DNA of 64,000 nucleotides from Acidobacteriota bacterium (GCA_016208495.1 JACQXX010000043.1:1-64000), one strand, 5' to 3'. Positions 26,518 through 35,399 are shown, counted from the stretch's first letter. Notes: generated from the sequence alone by a model not told the origin. Numbers and translations are program-made.

Positions 26518-27054
26518 ATGAATCAACGGAAGCCTTTTCCCACCATCAGTCCTGAAGATTGGGCAGCAACCCCCCCGGCGGTTCGAGAGTTGCTCGACCA
26601 TTTCGTCCAGATTGCAACTGAAATCGAACTGGTCCGAACCCGGGCCGCTTCTCACGATGATCCAGACCTGACCCATCACGAAGTCCATGCCACGATGGGA
26701 AACCCGATTGCCAAACTGGTTGTCCTGGCACCAAACCGGGCCATGGTCTACAGTTTTCCAATCTTCAAAAAAGAAGTCTTTATTGGCCGCATTGACCGCC
26801 GAAGCGCTTCGGAACCCGATATTGATTTGTCGGAATTTGACATCAAAACCCGAGTCTCCCGCCGCCATGCCCGAATTTTTTGTGAAGATAACAGCTTCTA
26901 TATTGAAGATTTGGGCAGCGTCAATGGAACCGTCATCAACGATTCACGCAAACTACGCCCCAATACCCCCTACAAGCTCAACGACCAGGATGAAATCCGG
27001 GTCGGCAGCAGCATCTCGCTGATGCTTCGAACCGAGCCAACCACGGTTGAGTAG
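26518..27054 (+). CDS. FHA-domain protein
   Basis: A 178-residue protein. Residues ~85-175 are a forkhead-associated domain that binds phosphothreonine: FIGRIDRRS, VSRRHARIF (Ser-Arg-x-His core), LGSVNGTVIN. The N-terminal ~80 residues are helical and unknown. FHA proteins usually read out Ser/Thr kinase signals, but no such kinase is in this window. No membrane segment. A heptamer repeat region follows the stop codon. Confidence 0.88.
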   Translation: MNQRKPFPTISPEDWAATPPAVRELLDHFVQIATEIELVRTRAASHDDPDLTHHEVHATMGNPIAKLVVLAPNRAMVYSFPIFKKEVFIGRIDRRSASEPDIDLSEFDIKTRVSRRHARIFCEDNSFYIEDLGSVNGTVINDSRKLRPNTPYKLNDQDEIRVGSSISLMLRTEPTTVE

Positions 27055-27067
27055 GCGGGTTCCGCGC

Positions 27068-27182
27068 TTCCAGGTTCGGGAAAAGGACAAAAAGGATGAA
27101 AGGGACGAAAAGGACATAAATTCGAAAACCCCGAACCCCGAACCCCGAACCCCGAACCCCGAACCCCGAACCCCGAACCCTA
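27068..27182. repeat. Composite repeat: GGACATAAA-type nonamers plus GGGTTCG heptamers
   Basis: CAGGTTCGGG, then GGACAAAAAGG/GGACATAAA-type nonamers, then ATTCGAAAACCCC and eight CCCCGAA units up to the 3' end of the sigma-54 regulator gene. Related composites are at 28550-28774, 32709-32971 and 63032-63178. Confidence 0.8.
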
Positions 27183-27187
27183 TTTTC

Positions 27188-28543
27188 TCAGTCCAACCCA
27201 AATTTCTGAATTCGATAGAGCAATGTATCCCGCGTCATATGCAAATAGCGGGCGGTGTGCGTCCGGTTTCCGTTGTGTTTGGCCAGTGCCTGACGCAGGA
27301 TTTCTTTTTCCATGACTTCAAGGTCCAATCCCGAATCCGGCAAAGAAAACGGCAACTCACCTGATCCGGCAGTGACCTGGAGGATTTCCTCAGGGAGATC
27401 CTGAGGCTGGATGATTTCACTGGCGGCCAGGATCCCCAACCGTTCAATTGTGTTTTTGAGTTCCCGGACATTCCCTGGCCACGCGTATTGCTGAAAAATC
27501 CGAAAGACTTCTGGTGAAAATCGAAGCGTGGTTCGACCATAGCGAGTTCCAGCTTCGATCAGAAATCGGTTGGCCAGGAGCGGAATGTCTTCTTTTCGTT
27601 CGCGTAACGGAGGGAGCTTGACGGGTATCACATTGAGCCGGAAGAACAGGTCTTCGCGAAATTTTCCTTCGGCCACCATTTTGGAAAGGTCACGATTGGT
27701 GGCGGCAATCACTCTGACATCAACCCGGCGCGGCTGGGTCTCGCCAAGTTTGGTAAATTCCCCTTCCTGCAAGATTCGAAGCAACTTTGGCTGGAGCAGC
27801 AGTGGCACCTCGCCAACTTCGTCCAGAAAAACCGTCCCGCTATTGGCTTCTTCAAACAGTCCCCGCTGATCGGTCATCGCTCCGGTAAACGAGCCTCTCT
27901 TGTGCCCAAAAAGCGTTGATTCCATCAAGTTTTCCGGGATGGTCCCGCAATCAATCGTGACAAATGAAGCCTTTTTCCGGGCACTGTGTTGATGAATCGC
28001 TTTGGCAACGAGCTCCTTGCCAGTCCCGCTTTCGCCCAGGATGAGCACCGCCACTTCAGTTCGGGAAACACGTTCCAGGATATGAAATAAGTCCTGCATC
28101 CGCTTTGAGGTACCAATGATGGCGCCAAACTGAAGCCGCTCTTCAACCAGAGCGCGCAACTTTCGGTTTTCATCTTCGAGTTCAGTCACTTTACTGACCC
28201 GGTCCAGCGTGAGCCGCAGTTGATCCATCTCCACGGGTTTGGTCAGGAAATCAGAAGCACCGGCTTTCATGGCATTGACCGCCGTGGCGACGTCCCCAAA
28301 CGCAGTAATCAGGATGACTGGCGTATCGGGCGAAATGGCTTTGATTTTTTGCATCAGTTCGAGGCCGTTTAATTCGGGCATCGAAAAATCAGCCAGCACT
28401 AGGTCGGGGTGCTCTGAAAGAAAAAGTTCCAGTCCACGGGCTCCATGTTCGGCAGTGGAAACCTGATACCCAAATTCCTTGAGCCGAAAAGCCATCACCT
28501 GGCGAAACGAAGCTTCATCATCAACAAAAAGAATGTGTTTCAT
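27188..28543 (-). CDS. NtrC-family sigma-54 response regulator (metal locus)
   Basis: A 451-residue activator: receiver with phosphoacceptor Asp52 in VLADFSMP, AAA+ domain (~140-370) with Walker A GESGTGKE, the sigma-54 contact loop GSFTGA (Ser replacing the usual Ala), Walker B VFLDEVGE, and a Fis-type helix-turn-helix at the end (RTHTARYLHMTRDTLLYRI). It is the last gene of the minus-strand run that begins at 34202, downstream of its probable cognate kinase. The sigma-54 promoter at 34251-34265 with an upstream 16-bp palindrome is its likely target, which would make the locus autoregulated. Confidence 0.92.
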   Translation of the reverse strand: MKHILFVDDEASFRQVMAFRLKEFGYQVSTAEHGARGLELFLSEHPDLVLADFSMPELNGLELMQKIKAISPDTPVILITAFGDVATAVNAMKAGASDFLTKPVEMDQLRLTLDRVSKVTELEDENRKLRALVEERLQFGAIIGTSKRMQDLFHILERVSRTEVAVLILGESGTGKELVAKAIHQHSARKKASFVTIDCGTIPENLMESTLFGHKRGSFTGAMTDQRGLFEEANSGTVFLDEVGEVPLLLQPKLLRILQEGEFTKLGETQPRRVDVRVIAATNRDLSKMVAEGKFREDLFFRLNVIPVKLPPLRERKEDIPLLANRFLIEAGTRYGRTTLRFSPEVFRIFQQYAWPGNVRELKNTIERLGILAASEIIQPQDLPEEILQVTAGSGELPFSLPDSGLDLEVMEKEILRQALAKHNGNRTHTARYLHMTRDTLLYRIQKFGLD

Positions 28544-28549
28544 AGGATT

Positions 28550-28774
28550 GGGGGTTCGGGGTTCAGGGTTCAGGGTTCAGGGTTCAGGGTTCAGGGTTCA
28601 GGCAAAACAGAAAAGGACATAAAGGACAAAAAGGACGAAAAGGACATAAATTCGAAAACCCGGAACCCTGACAAGGTGACAAGATGACAGGGTGACAGGG
28701 TGACAAGGTGATTTTTTTCATCCCTCATCCCTTCCGAAAACCCTGAACCCCGAACCCTGAACCCTGAACCCTAT
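28550..28774. repeat. Composite repeat with three unit types between kinase and regulator
   Basis: GGGTTCA heptamers (28550-28602), GGACATAAAGG-type nonamers (28613-28650), GTGACAGG heptamers (28672-28712), then inverted CCCTGAA heptamers (28738-28773) that reach the stop codon of the kinase gene. Confidence 0.85.
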
Positions 28775-29862
28775 TGTATCGGCAGACTCACGACAAATTC
28801 ACTGCCAAGGCCAGTGACGTCTACCAACTTCAGGTCTCCGCCATGCTGTTTGACAAGCTGATAGGCAATCGCGAGCCCGAGCCCGGTGCCGTCAGGCTTG
28901 GTCGTCACAAAGGGTTCAAAGATAGAGTCACGGGCCTGGGGTGGAACACCAGAGCCATAATCACGAATCGAAATTTCAATCATATCTGGCACGGTGCGGG
29001 TTTTTACCTCGACGGTTCCGCCTTGAGGTTGGGCCTGAATGGCATTGAGCACCAGATTGAGGAACACCTGTTTCATTTGCTCATCGTCAACCAGCAGGTG
29101 AGGCAGCGTTTCAACCAGATCGGTGACAAACACCACATTTCGTTTCTGAGCCTGGGGCGAAGCAAACATCAAAACCGTTGAAATCAGAGTATTGATTGAA
29201 ATCGGTTTTTTCTCAGGTGGTCGAGGTCGGGAAAATCTCAGAAAATCTGAAACGAGGGTGTTGAGTCGTTCAAGTTCGGTTTCAACAACCGTTACAAACT
29301 CGCGGCGTGGATTATCAGCCGGTACGGCTTCGGCCACAATCTCAAAGGCGCCTTTGATCGCGGCCAGTGGATTGCGAATTTCGTGCGCAACGGAAGCCGC
29401 CATTTCCCCAAGTGAATTGAGCCGGGCCGTATGGAGCAAGAGATTCACGGTTTCACGCAATTCCCGATAGGCACGACTGAGGTCGAGCGAAGCCTGTTCA
29501 AGTTTGGCTACCTGGCGCCGTTCGGCATTGCTCAAGAGTCCAGTCGCGATGCCGACCACTTGAAACATCACCGCTTCGACCACTTGATTGACGACAATTT
29601 TTTCTGATTCGTGGCGATGCCCTGAAAGATGAGACAAATACAAACCAGCGGCAAAGACCGAACACAACACACTCCCTTTGAGTCCAAACCGATAGGCGGC
29701 AAAGATAATCGGGAGATAATACAGCCGTTGTGAAATCTCGTGGAGCAGCACACTGGCGGCCTGCATACTTGCAAAGTGAAAAAGCGTGATCAGGACCACG
29801 CTTAACGGAATGAACACGATTTCAACACGGGTGCGGGTCAGTTCAATTGGCATGGGGCGCAA
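28771..29862 (-). CDS. Membrane histidine kinase (ZraS/AtoS-like)
   Basis: A 363-residue kinase. Four or five hydrophobic helices at ~12-110, with very short loops, so sensing is probably in or near the membrane; HLSGHRHESE around 78-87 is a His-rich loop. Phosphoacceptor His160 in SVAHEIRNPL; ATPase boxes NLVLNAIQAQ, DYGSGVPP, GTGLGLAI. It probably phosphorylates the NtrC-type regulator encoded next. Its start overlaps the end of the upstream membrane-DHp gene by 20 bp, showing coupling. The stop codon is directly joined to a heptamer array. Confidence 0.9.
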   Translation of the reverse strand: MRPMPIELTRTRVEIVFIPLSVVLITLFHFASMQAASVLLHEISQRLYYLPIIFAAYRFGLKGSVLCSVFAAGLYLSHLSGHRHESEKIVVNQVVEAVMFQVVGIATGLLSNAERRQVAKLEQASLDLSRAYRELRETVNLLLHTARLNSLGEMAASVAHEIRNPLAAIKGAFEIVAEAVPADNPRREFVTVVETELERLNTLVSDFLRFSRPRPPEKKPISINTLISTVLMFASPQAQKRNVVFVTDLVETLPHLLVDDEQMKQVFLNLVLNAIQAQPQGGTVEVKTRTVPDMIEISIRDYGSGVPPQARDSIFEPFVTTKPDGTGLGLAIAYQLVKQHGGDLKLVDVTGLGSEFVVSLPIQ

Positions 29863-30358
29863 GCGACTCGTCTGAAGTTCGGGTTGGGGAAGTTGAAATA
29901 CTGGTGGCTTTACTGTCGGGTGTCAAAGATGAACCAGGGGGCGGCAATTTTTCAATCAATTGATTCATCCGGTCAGCCTGATGCTGAATTTGTCGAATGA
30001 GTTCAACCGTTTCACGCGTGACAGGAAAGCCTTCTTTGGCTGGCAGCATCCGGGTATAGCCGTAAATGAGCAGCAAAGGCGAAGCAACTTCTTGATGAAA
30101 TGTGTCGAGTGTCGCCTGTAAACTCTGCATCTGCTGCCGCCGCCGGTTACTCAACCACAGGACAAATCCAGTGGTGGTCGTCGTGATCACGACCAGGCAG
30201 CGCAACAAACACTGAGGCATGGTGCCCAGCACCGCATTTTCAGCGCAGTGCGGGCAACAATATCCGCCAAAAATGCCCATATTCATCACGGCATCCAGCG
30301 CCCAGATTCCGCCGCCCAACGCAATCCCAATCCAGACTTCTTTGTAGTTTTTCAACAT
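29843..30358 (-). CDS. Two-helix membrane protein with DHp-like domain but no ATPase
   Basis: A 171-residue protein. Two membrane helices (~8-30 and ~50-70) are joined by a loop with YCCPHCAEN (Cys34, Cys35, His37, Cys38), a likely metal site. After them, DTFHQEVASPLLLIYGY with His88 resembles the H box and first helix of a histidine-kinase dimerisation domain, followed by a second helix (IRQIQHQADRMNQLIEKL); no ATPase domain follows. It overlaps the kinase gene by 20 bp. It could be a metal-sensing partner that heterodimerises with the kinase or passes phosphate; both are inference. The C-terminal ~30 residues are Ser/Thr/Pro-rich. Confidence 0.7.
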   Translation of the reverse strand: MLKNYKEVWIGIALGGGIWALDAVMNMGIFGGYCCPHCAENAVLGTMPQCLLRCLVVITTTTTGFVLWLSNRRRQQMQSLQATLDTFHQEVASPLLLIYGYTRMLPAKEGFPVTRETVELIRQIQHQADRMNQLIEKLPPPGSSLTPDSKATSISTSPTRTSDESLAPHAN

Positions 30359-30364
30359 AAGCCA

Positions 30365-30650
30365 CCCCAGGAAGAATGAAGAATGGAAAAAGTGGCTAGT
30401 GATTAGTGGTTAGGGACCCAGAAGAAAATAAAATCCCACTGAAATCGGGTTCAGGGTTCAGGGTTCAGGGTTTCGGCGATGAGTTGACTGATCCGACTCA
30501 AGATGAAGACTGGGGAACTGGCGGGTACCACTCAACGTGGAGTATCTGGCCCTAGAAATCAATGCTTTCCAAGAACCAAGAACCAAGAACCAAGAACCAA
30601 GAACCAGGATCTAACCACTAACCACTAACCACTAACCACTTTCTTCATTC
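30365..30650. repeat. Intergenic block: inverted GGTTAGT arrays enclosing AAGAACC and GGGTTCA arrays
   Basis: GAAGAATGAAGAATGG...AGTGATTAGTGGTTAG at 30374-30406 is mirrored by 30609-30646. Inside are a GGGTTCA array (30446-30473) and five AAGAACC units (30573-30607). No gene. Confidence 0.8.
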
Positions 30651-32687
30651 TCAAAAAAGTCCCCACCGTTTAAACCGAAACCGAACAAACACGTTGGTGG
30701 AAATTGGATTATTGCCATAGACGGGGTTCAATGCCGAGGGAATGGCGTGAAAACTGATCGAGCCGCCGACGCCGATTTGTAAATCCCCCGGAACTGGCAG
30801 GTTTTGAACGCCGCCAATGGTAAAGCGATTGATTCGAAAGATCTCAGGATTGCCTTCGTCGTGATGAACCGGGGTCCGAGCGGGGCGGTGCTCATCATTT
30901 TCACCAACAAACAATTCATCTTTTTCGACATTTTCATAGCGCCAGAAAATGCTCTGCTGTTCTTTGCGAACATAGGTCGCTTCATACAAGAACGCATTGG
31001 TGCCATATCCGTCAAATCGAGGATTGCGTTTTTCGTTGCGTCCCCAGACAAAAGCGGAGGCCAGATAGGAACCGTTTGAAAACGGGTGGTTATACAACAC
31101 CGATGCCGTGTAGCGATGGATATTGGTTCCAGCTTCGAGTGCTTCGGGTTCGCGCAGATGGCCATAAGAAAATTGCATGGACAGATTTTTGTGCGGATTG
31201 ACCGAAAACCGGGTTGACCAGGAATCAAACTTCGGCTGGTCAATGTTCCAGCGGTTTTCATCGGGTTCAGCGCCGGTAAAAATCGAACTTTCCAGTTTCC
31301 ATTTTTCCGTTCCCAGGCCAAGGGTGAAAACACCTGCCGCAATATGAGTTGAATCCTGCCAGTGGTGGCTGAGCGGCGCTTCGGGGTTATCCATCGCCGA
31401 AAGCCGGTGTGGAAAGGCTGATGGGCCAAGGGCGGGTTCACCGACTGGCGCGGCATACAGCGAAAGCACCAGGTTTTTAGTAATCGGAGCGCTATAGGCC
31501 AGTGCCAGTTCCATAATTAAATCATGGGGATGCTGGCGATCAACCAGTGGATTTCCGCGATTGCTTTCCCCAGTCTGGAACAACAGTGGATACCCGGCTC
31601 GGCCAACCGTGATCGGATCAAACGAGAACATTCCCCGAATCATCAACACGCCGTTTCCATTGTCGGTCAGCCCCTTCACTTCGCGCTGGGCCGACGCCAT
31701 AAACCAGTTGGCACTGTAGAATTTTGAATCTCCGCGTGGACCGGTGTGGTTGCTGTAGGTCGTAAACGCATAGGGGTGATACATCAACATCCAGTCGCCA
31801 ACGTCCTTCATTTTGGCATACATCGCGGTATTTTCCGGGAGCCACGATGTTCCAGAGCCCTGACGAAACATGGTGCCCACGGCAAAGGAGGACGGCATGC
31901 TGTCCATCGGCGCCAGTTTGACTTCGGCTGAATCAATCCCGGCATAGGCACCACGACCGGCGTGCCATCCGTCATAACATTCGCCGCAGACACCATCTTC
32001 ATCTTTGGTCTTTTTGGTTGGAGTGCCGGTTCCATTCTTCTTTGTGTTGAGGGCTTCGACCAGTTTTTCACCACAACCACATTCGCCTTCATAGGCACAG
32101 GAATCACACCCACCTTTGATGCAACACACATAGCGACCTTCGGCCACCAGCGTCCGTTTGGCCTGATTTAACATCGAACGGGCTTCGGTCAGGTGCTGAT
32201 GCGAAGGTGCTGGTGCTGCGGCTGGTTGAACAGATTCAGTTGCTGGTTGCGGGGCTTCCGGTTCAACTGGTTTGGGTTCTGGTTTGACCTCAATCGCCGC
32301 GACGGGTTGAACCAGAGTTGGGAGCAACTGGACCTTTTCGGCAGTAACACCCTTTAAACTCCCCTTGCCCGATTGCCAGCCTTCCATGCATTCGCCACAG
32401 GCGCCTTTGCCTTGCAGGACATTGACGGCACACAGGCACGTTCCAGAAATTTTGGCGCACATATCACAGGCCGGTTTGATACAGCATGCATATTTGCCAC
32501 CAGTGATCAATTCAGCCTTGGCTGTGTCCATTTTGGTCCGCGTCTCTTTGAGGAGTTTTGTCGCCGCCGATTTTTTGCGGAATTTCTTTTTGGTTGGATG
32601 AGCCTGAGTCGGGGTATCAACCACTGTCAGCCCAGCCAGCAATCCAAGAAAAACAATGAGCGTGAAAACAATTCGGTCAAATCGCAT
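30651..32687 (-). CDS. Outer-membrane beta-barrel protein with two Cys-rich N-terminal modules
   Basis: A 678-residue exported protein with signal peptide (~1-29, ending PTQAHP). Two related modules follow: ~50-125 (KYACCIKPACDMCAK ... CGECMEGWQSGKG) and ~168-255 (RYVCCIKGGCDSCAY ... CGECYDGWHAGRG), each with about 8-9 cysteines and probably binding metal. From ~285 to the end the sequence has alternating strands with aromatic girdles and ends in ...FRFKRWGLF, an outer-membrane barrel signature; it is rich in HHP-type His (MYHPYAF, DRQHPHDL). Function unknown. Neighbours suggest a role in metal (copper-type) handling. Same strand and run as the secreted His-Met protein upstream. Confidence 0.7.
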   Translation of the reverse strand: MRFDRIVFTLIVFLGLLAGLTVVDTPTQAHPTKKKFRKKSAATKLLKETRTKMDTAKAELITGGKYACCIKPACDMCAKISGTCLCAVNVLQGKGACGECMEGWQSGKGSLKGVTAEKVQLLPTLVQPVAAIEVKPEPKPVEPEAPQPATESVQPAAAPAPSHQHLTEARSMLNQAKRTLVAEGRYVCCIKGGCDSCAYEGECGCGEKLVEALNTKKNGTGTPTKKTKDEDGVCGECYDGWHAGRGAYAGIDSAEVKLAPMDSMPSSFAVGTMFRQGSGTSWLPENTAMYAKMKDVGDWMLMYHPYAFTTYSNHTGPRGDSKFYSANWFMASAQREVKGLTDNGNGVLMIRGMFSFDPITVGRAGYPLLFQTGESNRGNPLVDRQHPHDLIMELALAYSAPITKNLVLSLYAAPVGEPALGPSAFPHRLSAMDNPEAPLSHHWQDSTHIAAGVFTLGLGTEKWKLESSIFTGAEPDENRWNIDQPKFDSWSTRFSVNPHKNLSMQFSYGHLREPEALEAGTNIHRYTASVLYNHPFSNGSYLASAFVWGRNEKRNPRFDGYGTNAFLYEATYVRKEQQSIFWRYENVEKDELFVGENDEHRPARTPVHHDEGNPEIFRINRFTIGGVQNLPVPGDLQIGVGGSISFHAIPSALNPVYGNNPISTNVFVRFRFKRWGLF

Positions 32688-32708
32688 AGGAAAATACCTT
32701 TAGGTGAC

Positions 32709-32971
32709 AGGGTTCGGGGTTCAGGGTTCAGGGTTCAGGGTTCAGGGTTCAGGGTTCAGGGTTCAGGGTTCAGGGTTCAGGGTTCAGGGTTCAGGGTTCA
32801 GGGTTCAGGGTTCAGGGTTCAGGGTTCAGGGTTCAGGGTCTTCGAATTTTTCAGGGTTCAGGGTTCAGGGTTCAGGGTTCAGGGTCTTCGAATTTATGTC
32901 CTTTTCGTCCTTTATGTCCTTTATGTCCTTTTCCGTTGTTCTCAACCCCTGAACCCTGAACCCTGAACCCG
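32709..32971. repeat. Long GGGTTCA heptamer array with inverted partner
   Basis: About 24 GGGTTCA units in two blocks (32709-32838 and 32852-32885), then TCTTCGAATTTATGTCC and nonamers TTTATGTCC, then three inverted CCCTGAA units ending at the stop codon region of the next gene on the minus strand. Open frames across this block encode only repetitive GFRVQGS peptides and are not genes. Confidence 0.92.
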
Positions 32972-32972
32972 A

Positions 32973-34202
32973 TTACTCGGCTTTCACTTCAAACACAAAC
33001 TCGGCTCGTGAAACTTTGCCGTTGCGTTGGAATTCAAAAAATCCCCGATAAAGCCCTGGTTTAGGTGGGCGAACCAGAAACGTAATTGAACCATTTTTGC
33101 CGTTGGTCGCATCGCGTTCATCCGGGTGCGAATGGACAAAAGTCTGGCTGTCTTGATTGATCATAATCAGGTGGCCCATTGCGCCCAGATATGGTTCGAC
33201 ATCGGTTACCTTCTCACCGGTCGGCTTATTGAGCAAAAAGGTGAGCAACGAAGTTTTTCGAGCCGGGACAATATTGGCGTCCTGACGCGACACTTTCACA
33301 CCATCAACCGTCATTTCGGTTTGTTTGGTTTGTTCGAGGGTAATTGGCTTCACTTCAGGTTTTCCCTTGCCTTCAACTTTGACATTGGCCAGCAACACCT
33401 GACTGCCAGCCCCTTTCGGCGCCACATCGGCAAAAAGTTGATACTCACCAGGAGTTGGGAAAACAAAGTCCTTATAGATAAATGAGCCGTCAGGCTGGAT
33501 AACTGGATGCTCGTGGATATAAAACCCAAGATCTTTGCGGACCACAATCATGTGCAGGTATTTTTCGTGGGCAATATCAAACTGCTTAATTTGAACCGTT
33601 TCCCGCTTGCCAGTCAGTTTCCCGGTGGCATCAGCCGTTTCCAGGTTTCCAAACACCTTGAGTTTGAGCGTGGTTGATTCACCGGCTTTGACTTTTCCAG
33701 GCTCGGTTTTGAGTTCGACGCGATACGGTTTTGGACGGGCAACGCGCTTCACCGCAGGATCAAAATCGGCGACAAAGAGTGGAAACTCAGCCACAAACGG
33801 TTCACCCCCCGGAGGTGTAATCCGAAGCAAAAGCGTGTAGTCGCCTCCGTGGGCAAAAGTCGGGTGGAGGCCATAATCACCCGGAACGCCTTCAGGGTGG
33901 GCAACTTCCTCAACTTTGGGCATTGACGGCATTGACGGCATCGAAACAATTGATTCGATATTGGCTCGTACAATGGCGGCGGGTCCCAAAACCGGGTCTT
34001 CTTTGGTGTGATCAACCACACGAAATTCGATTTGTTGCTCTTCTTCAGCCACCAGCCCACCTTCAGGAAGGCGGAGTGAAATCGTGTAATTTCCAAATTT
34101 TTTTGATGGCCCTGGCACCATCGTCAAATCCTGGGCAAAAGCGGTTTGGGCCATTATCAGGCTTAACACCAACCCAATCAGGACTACCCATCGGTTTTTC
34201 AT
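32973..34202 (-). CDS. Secreted His/Met-rich protein, likely copper-binding (YtkA/FixH-like)
   Basis: About 409 residues from the ATG at 34202 (MKNRWVVLIG), with GGAG 9 bases upstream; a signal peptide ends near QTAFAQ. Several immunoglobulin-like beta domains follow. Two have the same metal-type motif: YLHMIVVRKDLGFYIHEHPV and HLIMINQDSQTFVHSHPDE, each with a His-Met pair and a later His-x-His-Pro. This motif is familiar in periplasmic proteins near copper and heavy-metal resistance genes. It is the first gene behind the sigma-54 promoter at 34251-34265 and should be the most strongly induced member of the locus. Confidence 0.72.
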   Translation of the reverse strand: MKNRWVVLIGLVLSLIMAQTAFAQDLTMVPGPSKKFGNYTISLRLPEGGLVAEEEQQIEFRVVDHTKEDPVLGPAAIVRANIESIVSMPSMPSMPKVEEVAHPEGVPGDYGLHPTFAHGGDYTLLLRITPPGGEPFVAEFPLFVADFDPAVKRVARPKPYRVELKTEPGKVKAGESTTLKLKVFGNLETADATGKLTGKRETVQIKQFDIAHEKYLHMIVVRKDLGFYIHEHPVIQPDGSFIYKDFVFPTPGEYQLFADVAPKGAGSQVLLANVKVEGKGKPEVKPITLEQTKQTEMTVDGVKVSRQDANIVPARKTSLLTFLLNKPTGEKVTDVEPYLGAMGHLIMINQDSQTFVHSHPDERDATNGKNGSITFLVRPPKPGLYRGFFEFQRNGKVSRAEFVFEVKAE

Positions 34203-34250
34203 AACAGTCATCTCCATTGATTCTTTTCAAAGATTGCTGCCTCTGGTTGG

Positions 34251-34265
34251 GCAAGTGACGTGCCA
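34251..34265 (-). promoter_or_regulatory. Sigma-54 promoter of the metal locus
   Basis: On the minus strand the sequence is TGGCACG, four bases, TTGC, a full match to the -24/-12 consensus. It lies 49 bp upstream of the ATG at 34202, and an NtrC-family activator is encoded in the same run. Confidence 0.85.
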
Positions 34266-34340
34266 GTGGATGAATCTGATGTAACTCTATGAAAATGCAG
34301 TAGTAAGGAAAATCATACAAGAAACTTCCAGGTCAAACCT

Positions 34341-34377
34341 TGTGGCATATGCAGCACCGGGTGTGGCATATGCCACA
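34341..34377. promoter_or_regulatory. Enhancer-type palindrome upstream of the sigma-54 promoter
   Basis: TGTGGCATATGCCACA at 34362-34377 is a perfect 16-bp palindrome, and TGTGGCATATGC at 34341-34352 repeats three quarters of it exactly 21 bp (two helical turns) away. It stands about 100 bp upstream of the promoter, the usual place for binding of an NtrC-type activator. Confidence 0.75.
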
Positions 34378-34498
34378 GTACGATGTTTGACTTTTTGTCT
34401 GCGGGCAAAGTGAACAAATTTTTCGATTTCAACGTAGCACCCCGCACCTTCCAGTCAAAACCATCCCCAAAAAATAACAATCAGGAACGTGCAAAAGT

Positions 34499-35263
34499 AT
34501 GCAGAAATCTTTGCGTTTGCTTTGTTTATGCACTCTTATGGTGCTGGCGACGTTTACCTTTCCGACACTTTCAATACCTTCAATTCAGGCTGGGAGCCCG
34601 CTTCCAGCCACGCGTCAGAATCCATTTGAACACGAATTTTCCTTTGATTTTAGCGATGGGCGACAGGGCTGGACGGCTGGTTTTGCCGACAGCACCACGG
34701 ATGTGATCAATCGCGAGAAGGTCGTTTTTAAACTCAAGAAGCTTCCGAAAAACCTGGGTGAACGGCGAAAAGTGCTCTTCATCGGCGGGACCAACCAGAC
34801 CGACGACCTGTTTATGTTCATCAAACGGCAGTTGACCGGGCTCAGACCAGACACGATATATTCAATCCAGTTTGACGTCCAGATTGCCTCCAATGCCCCA
34901 ACCGGCTGTGTCGGGGCTGGTGGTGCTCCGGGAGATGGCGTTTATTTCAAGGTTGGGGCTTCGCCGATTGAACCGGTTGCCGATCCACAAACAACGTTGC
35001 TCAACATTGATAAAGGCAACCAGTCTCAAGGCGGCAAAGACGTCATTACGATTGGAACGATTGCGACCACCGGGCCAAACTGTGATTTGAGCACCTACGA
35101 CTTCAAAACGCTGGGCACTGATGGCGCCAAATTCCAGGCCAAAACCGATGCCAGCGGCAACATCTGGGTTTTACTTGGTACGGATTCAGCGTTTGAAAGT
35201 CGAACCGAGCTGTTCTATTCCAAAATCAAAATCCTGCTCAATGAAGCCACTGATGGCCAGTAG
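34499..35263 (+). CDS. Secreted protein of unknown function
   Basis: A 254-residue protein with signal peptide (~1-31, ending IQAGS). The remainder looks like an all-beta fold, with FDFSDGRQGWTAGFADS near the N-terminus, a start pattern seen in carbohydrate-binding-like jelly rolls, and a GCVGAGGAPGDGVYFKVG loop. No catalytic motif is visible. It is transcribed divergently from the metal locus; the palindrome at 34341-34377 is 120 bp upstream and could influence it also. A good hairpin terminator lies downstream (35400-35450). Confidence 0.6.
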   Translation: MQKSLRLLCLCTLMVLATFTFPTLSIPSIQAGSPLPATRQNPFEHEFSFDFSDGRQGWTAGFADSTTDVINREKVVFKLKKLPKNLGERRKVLFIGGTNQTDDLFMFIKRQLTGLRPDTIYSIQFDVQIASNAPTGCVGAGGAPGDGVYFKVGASPIEPVADPQTTLLNIDKGNQSQGGKDVITIGTIATTGPNCDLSTYDFKTLGTDGAKFQAKTDASGNIWVLLGTDSAFESRTELFYSKIKILLNEATDGQ

Positions 35264-35271
35264 TGAAAAAG

Positions 35272-35287
35272 TGTCAACGCGTTGACA
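35272..35287. promoter_or_regulatory. Perfect 16-bp palindrome after the secreted protein gene
   Basis: TGTCAACGCGTTGACA starts 8 bases after the stop codon. It could be a short terminator stem or a protein-binding site; there is no T run. Confidence 0.45.
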
Positions 35288-35399
35288 ACCATTTAAACAA
35301 CTGATTATTCAAGCTTTACGTGGGGAAACTCAATCGAGCATCTTTGGGCAAAACCTGATGTAAACTGACTATTCCTCAAACAGAAAACTTGATCAATCC

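Noticed and set aside
32373-32966. Open frames encoding GFRVQGS repeats
   Set aside because: They arise only because the 7-base array has no stops in some frames; no ribosome binding site and no non-repetitive conserved part.
32709-32971. CRISPR array
   Set aside because: Units are contiguous 7-base repeats without unique spacers, and no cas genes are present.
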